Origin: Enterococcus lemanii
Lineage (GTDB): Bacteria; Bacillota; Bacilli; Lactobacillales; Enterococcaceae
Assembly (NCBI RefSeq): GCF_016909125.1
Contig: NZ_JAFBFD010000003.1
Location: 1 to 64,000 of the forward strand
Direction of reading: 5' to 3'
DNA: 64,000 bases
The position numbers and the translations under genes are program-made. Below, piece after piece: positions 62,346 to 64,000 of this stretch (within the stretch, counting starts at the first letter, position 1; each line of letters begins with the position of its first letter). The notes below the pieces were generated by a model. It was not told the DNA's origin. It saw only the letters and a list, made by a program, of their open reading frames with translations, and searched no databases.

Positions 62346-63239
62346 TTATACTCCCTTTGCTAAAGAAAAAAGTTGAATCACTTCTTCTAACAAATGAAAA
62401 TCGAATTCATTTGTTTTTAATTGCTCTAATTGCTTTTTAGCAGCTGTTAATTCATTTTCTAAAGCCTGTTTTGCTCCGTCTAACCCCAATAAAGCGGGGT
62501 AAGTATTTTTTTCTAGCAAGTGATCTTTTTGCGTCTGTTTGCCTAGAGCCTCTGTGGTACTCACGATATCTAAAAGATCATCACGAATTTGAAAGGCTAG
62601 GCCTAAGTGTTGCGCAATTTCATCTAAGGTCGCGACAGTTTCTTCGGTTTGTTTTGCTAAAATTCCCCCTGCTTTAAAAGCAAAACGAATTAAATCACCT
62701 GTTTTATGCGCGTGAATTTGTTTTAACGCAACTAAATCTAATGTTTGTCCCTCACCTAAAATATCCGCTGCTTGACCAGCAATCATTCCTTTTGGTCCTG
62801 CTGCTTGCGCAAATTGTTGAATGAGTAAGATTTTTTGATCAAATGGTAATTGCGCTTGACTCAACAACTGAAAACTAAGCGTCAATAAGCCATCACCAGC
62901 TAATATAGCCATGCCTTCACCATAAACTTTATGATTGGTTGGCTTCCCTCGTCTCAAATCATCATCATCCATCGCAGGTAAATCATCATGAATCAAAGAA
63001 TAAGTGTGCAACATTTCTAACGCCGCTGCCACTTGTATACAAGAAAAAGTCACTTCTTGATTAAACGATGCCACCGTTGCCAATAACAACAACGGTCGTA
63101 CTCGCTTGCCGCCTGCTTCTACAGAATAAAGCATGCTGCTTGCTAAGTCTTTTTGTCCCGTTTGCTCACTAATAAAACGTAACATTTCTTTTTCTGTTTT
63201 TTCAAGGGCCCATTTTTGAAAAATAGCAAGTTGACTCAT
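62346..63239 (-). CDS. ispA: Polyprenyl (farnesyl/geranylgeranyl) diphosphate synthase
   Basis: 297 residues. First Asp-rich motif HDDLPAMDDDDLRRG and second QIRDDLLD with the GQAADI and KTG elements. It builds C15 (or C20) prenyl diphosphate for undecaprenyl phosphate and quinones. Overlaps xseB by one base (TAATG). Confidence 0.95.
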   Translation of the reverse strand: MSQLAIFQKWALEKTEKEMLRFISEQTGQKDLASSMLYSVEAGGKRVRPLLLLATVASFNQEVTFSCIQVAAALEMLHTYSLIHDDLPAMDDDDLRRGKPTNHKVYGEGMAILAGDGLLTLSFQLLSQAQLPFDQKILLIQQFAQAAGPKGMIAGQAADILGEGQTLDLVALKQIHAHKTGDLIRFAFKAGGILAKQTEETVATLDEIAQHLGLAFQIRDDLLDIVSTTEALGKQTQKDHLLEKNTYPALLGLDGAKQALENELTAAKKQLEQLKTNEFDFHLLEEVIQLFSLAKGV

Positions 63240-63457
63240 TACTTCTCACCATCAAACAAGACGACTTCGTCATTATCAGTCATCATCTGGGTTAATGTTT
63301 GTTCCGCTTTTTTTAAAGTATTTTCACATTGACCACTTAATTCAATGCCACGTTTAAAAATGGTTAAGGCTTCTTCTAAAGGCACTTCCCCTTTTTCCAA
63401 ACGGTTGACAATTTCTTCAAGTTCTTGCAATGATTCTTCAAAAGTTGGATTACTCAT
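63239..63457 (-). CDS. xseB: Exodeoxyribonuclease VII small subunit
   Basis: 72 residues with FEESLQELEEIVNRLEKGEVPLEEAL, the XseB hallmark, forming a helical hairpin. It joins XseA to degrade single-stranded DNA. Overlaps the end of xseA by eight bases. Confidence 0.96.
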   Translation of the reverse strand: MSNPTFEESLQELEEIVNRLEKGEVPLEEALTIFKRGIELSGQCENTLKKAEQTLTQMMTDNDEVVLFDGEK

Positions 63458-64000
63458 GACTTTTTTCCTCCAGTGTCAGTATTTTCATTTGCGCTTGACC
63501 ATCTTGATAACGAATCGTCACTTCTTCACCTAACGTTAATTGTTGAACCGATGAAACAACGGCACCTTTTTTATCAACGGTATAACTGTACCCTCGGCCC
63601 ATAATATTTAACGGACTTAACAAATTCAAGGCTTGAATTTCTTTGTCAAACTGTTGCCATTTTCGTTGTAATACGTTGGCCATTTGCTGTTGTAAATTTT
63701 GGTGATTATAATTTAACCGCACTTGTGCTTCTCGTACTTTACTAAGCGGTATTTGCTGCTCTAGGCGATGACGAAGTTGACGGGTTTGTTTTTCTTTTTC
63801 ATAGTACAAGGTTTGCATTTGTTGTTGCAAACGTTGCGTTAAGCGGTCCAAGCGCACCGATTGTCCTTCATAAAGTCGTTCAGGCTGTCTAAATAAATAA
63901 GAATTCATTAGACGTTGGTGTCGCTCTTTTTTATATTGAATTTGATAGTTCAACGCTTGCTTAAGCCGCTCTTTGCGCTCTTCTATCCGCAAAATTTCAT
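63450..64000 (-). CDS. xseA: Exodeoxyribonuclease VII large subunit (partial)
   Basis: The C-terminal ~183 residues only; the gene continues beyond the right edge, with no start in view. Coiled coil (about the first 120 visible residues) followed by LSPLNIMGRGYSYTVDKKGAVVSSVQQL, the conserved C-terminal element of XseA. First gene of the xseA-xseB-ispA-tlyA operon. Confidence 0.95.
   Translation of the reverse strand, partial: EILRIEERKERLKQALNYQIQYKKERHQRLMNSYLFRQPERLYEGQSVRLDRLTQRLQQQMQTLYYEKEKQTRQLRHRLEQQIPLSKVREAQVRLNYNHQNLQQQMANVLQRKWQQFDKEIQALNLLSPLNIMGRGYSYTVDKKGAVVSSVQQLTLGEEVTIRYQDGQAQMKILTLEEKSHE

Overview
The window is ordinary chromosome of a low-GC Gram-positive bacterium, most likely Enterococcus or a close relative (Enterococcaceae). 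The reasons are an AT-rich sequence with strong AGGAGG-type ribosome sites, a complete mraZ-to-divIVA cell-division cluster ending in a T-box-controlled ileS, the neighbourhood pepS / DtxR-type regulator / zwf / ileS, a CopY repressor with its CxCxxxxCxC tail, and a tmRNA tag (AKNNNSYALAA) close to remembered enterococcal tags. I cannot name the species. No prophage, insertion sequence, CRISPR array, tRNA or rRNA gene is visible.

Layout. 1-1540: a small membrane protein and a partner that looks like an ABC ATPase without its nucleotide-binding motifs. 1544-4660: a LisRK/EtaRS-like two-component system and a HAD phosphatase. 4837-5325: the tmRNA gene. 5371-8201: a Fur-controlled ferrous-iron operon (tandem-FeoA, FeoB, Cys-rich partner). 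8301-10757: free methionine sulfoxide reductase, a secreted M23 peptidoglycan hydrolase and a universal stress protein. 10854-12675: rimM-trmD-rplS with an L19-type leader. 12895-14808: a YolD-like protein and a Y-family DNA polymerase behind two LexA-like boxes. 15193-15847: khpA-rpsP. 15933-20449: FMN reductase, GH18 hydrolase, GntR-ABC transporter operon with two matching operators, CsbD protein. 20546-22837: ffh-ylxM-TudS/DUF523. 22960-26415: PhoPR and a lone PstS with a Pho-box array. 26499-35151: aminotransferase, orphan copY plus a Phd-like gene, aldose epimerase, NitT/TauT-type ABC transporter, YihY protein, map and flavodoxin. 35203-39632: TetR regulator, pepS, DtxR-family regulator, zwf. 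39640-57748: ileS with T-box, divIVA, ylmH, ylmG, sepF, ylmE, ftsZ, ftsA, divIB, murG, murD, mraY, pbp, ftsL, rsmH, mraZ, DUF3397, all on the minus strand. 57887-64000: CorA-like transporter, a 38-residue membrane peptide, recN-argR, and tlyA-ispA-xseB-xseA (xseA cut by the window edge).

The division cluster supplies lipid II synthesis (MraY, MurD, MurG), septal transpeptidation (PBP, FtsL, DivIB) and Z-ring assembly (FtsZ, FtsA, SepF, DivIVA), with three MraZ-type repeats in front of mraZ. Ribosome and secretion genes that form one operon in many Firmicutes are here split into three blocks. Regulation is unusually legible: Fur box, LexA boxes, GntR operators, PhoP boxes, cop box, MraZ boxes, T-box and L19 leader each sit next to the expected gene.

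I found no clearly new multi-gene system. The best candidates for a second look are the motif-less ABC-like pair at 297-1459 and the copper-box-controlled copY/Phd-like pair at 27967-29090. No stretch over 300 bases lacks a gene; the longest, 1-296, holds a terminator and one copy of a dispersed hairpin element.
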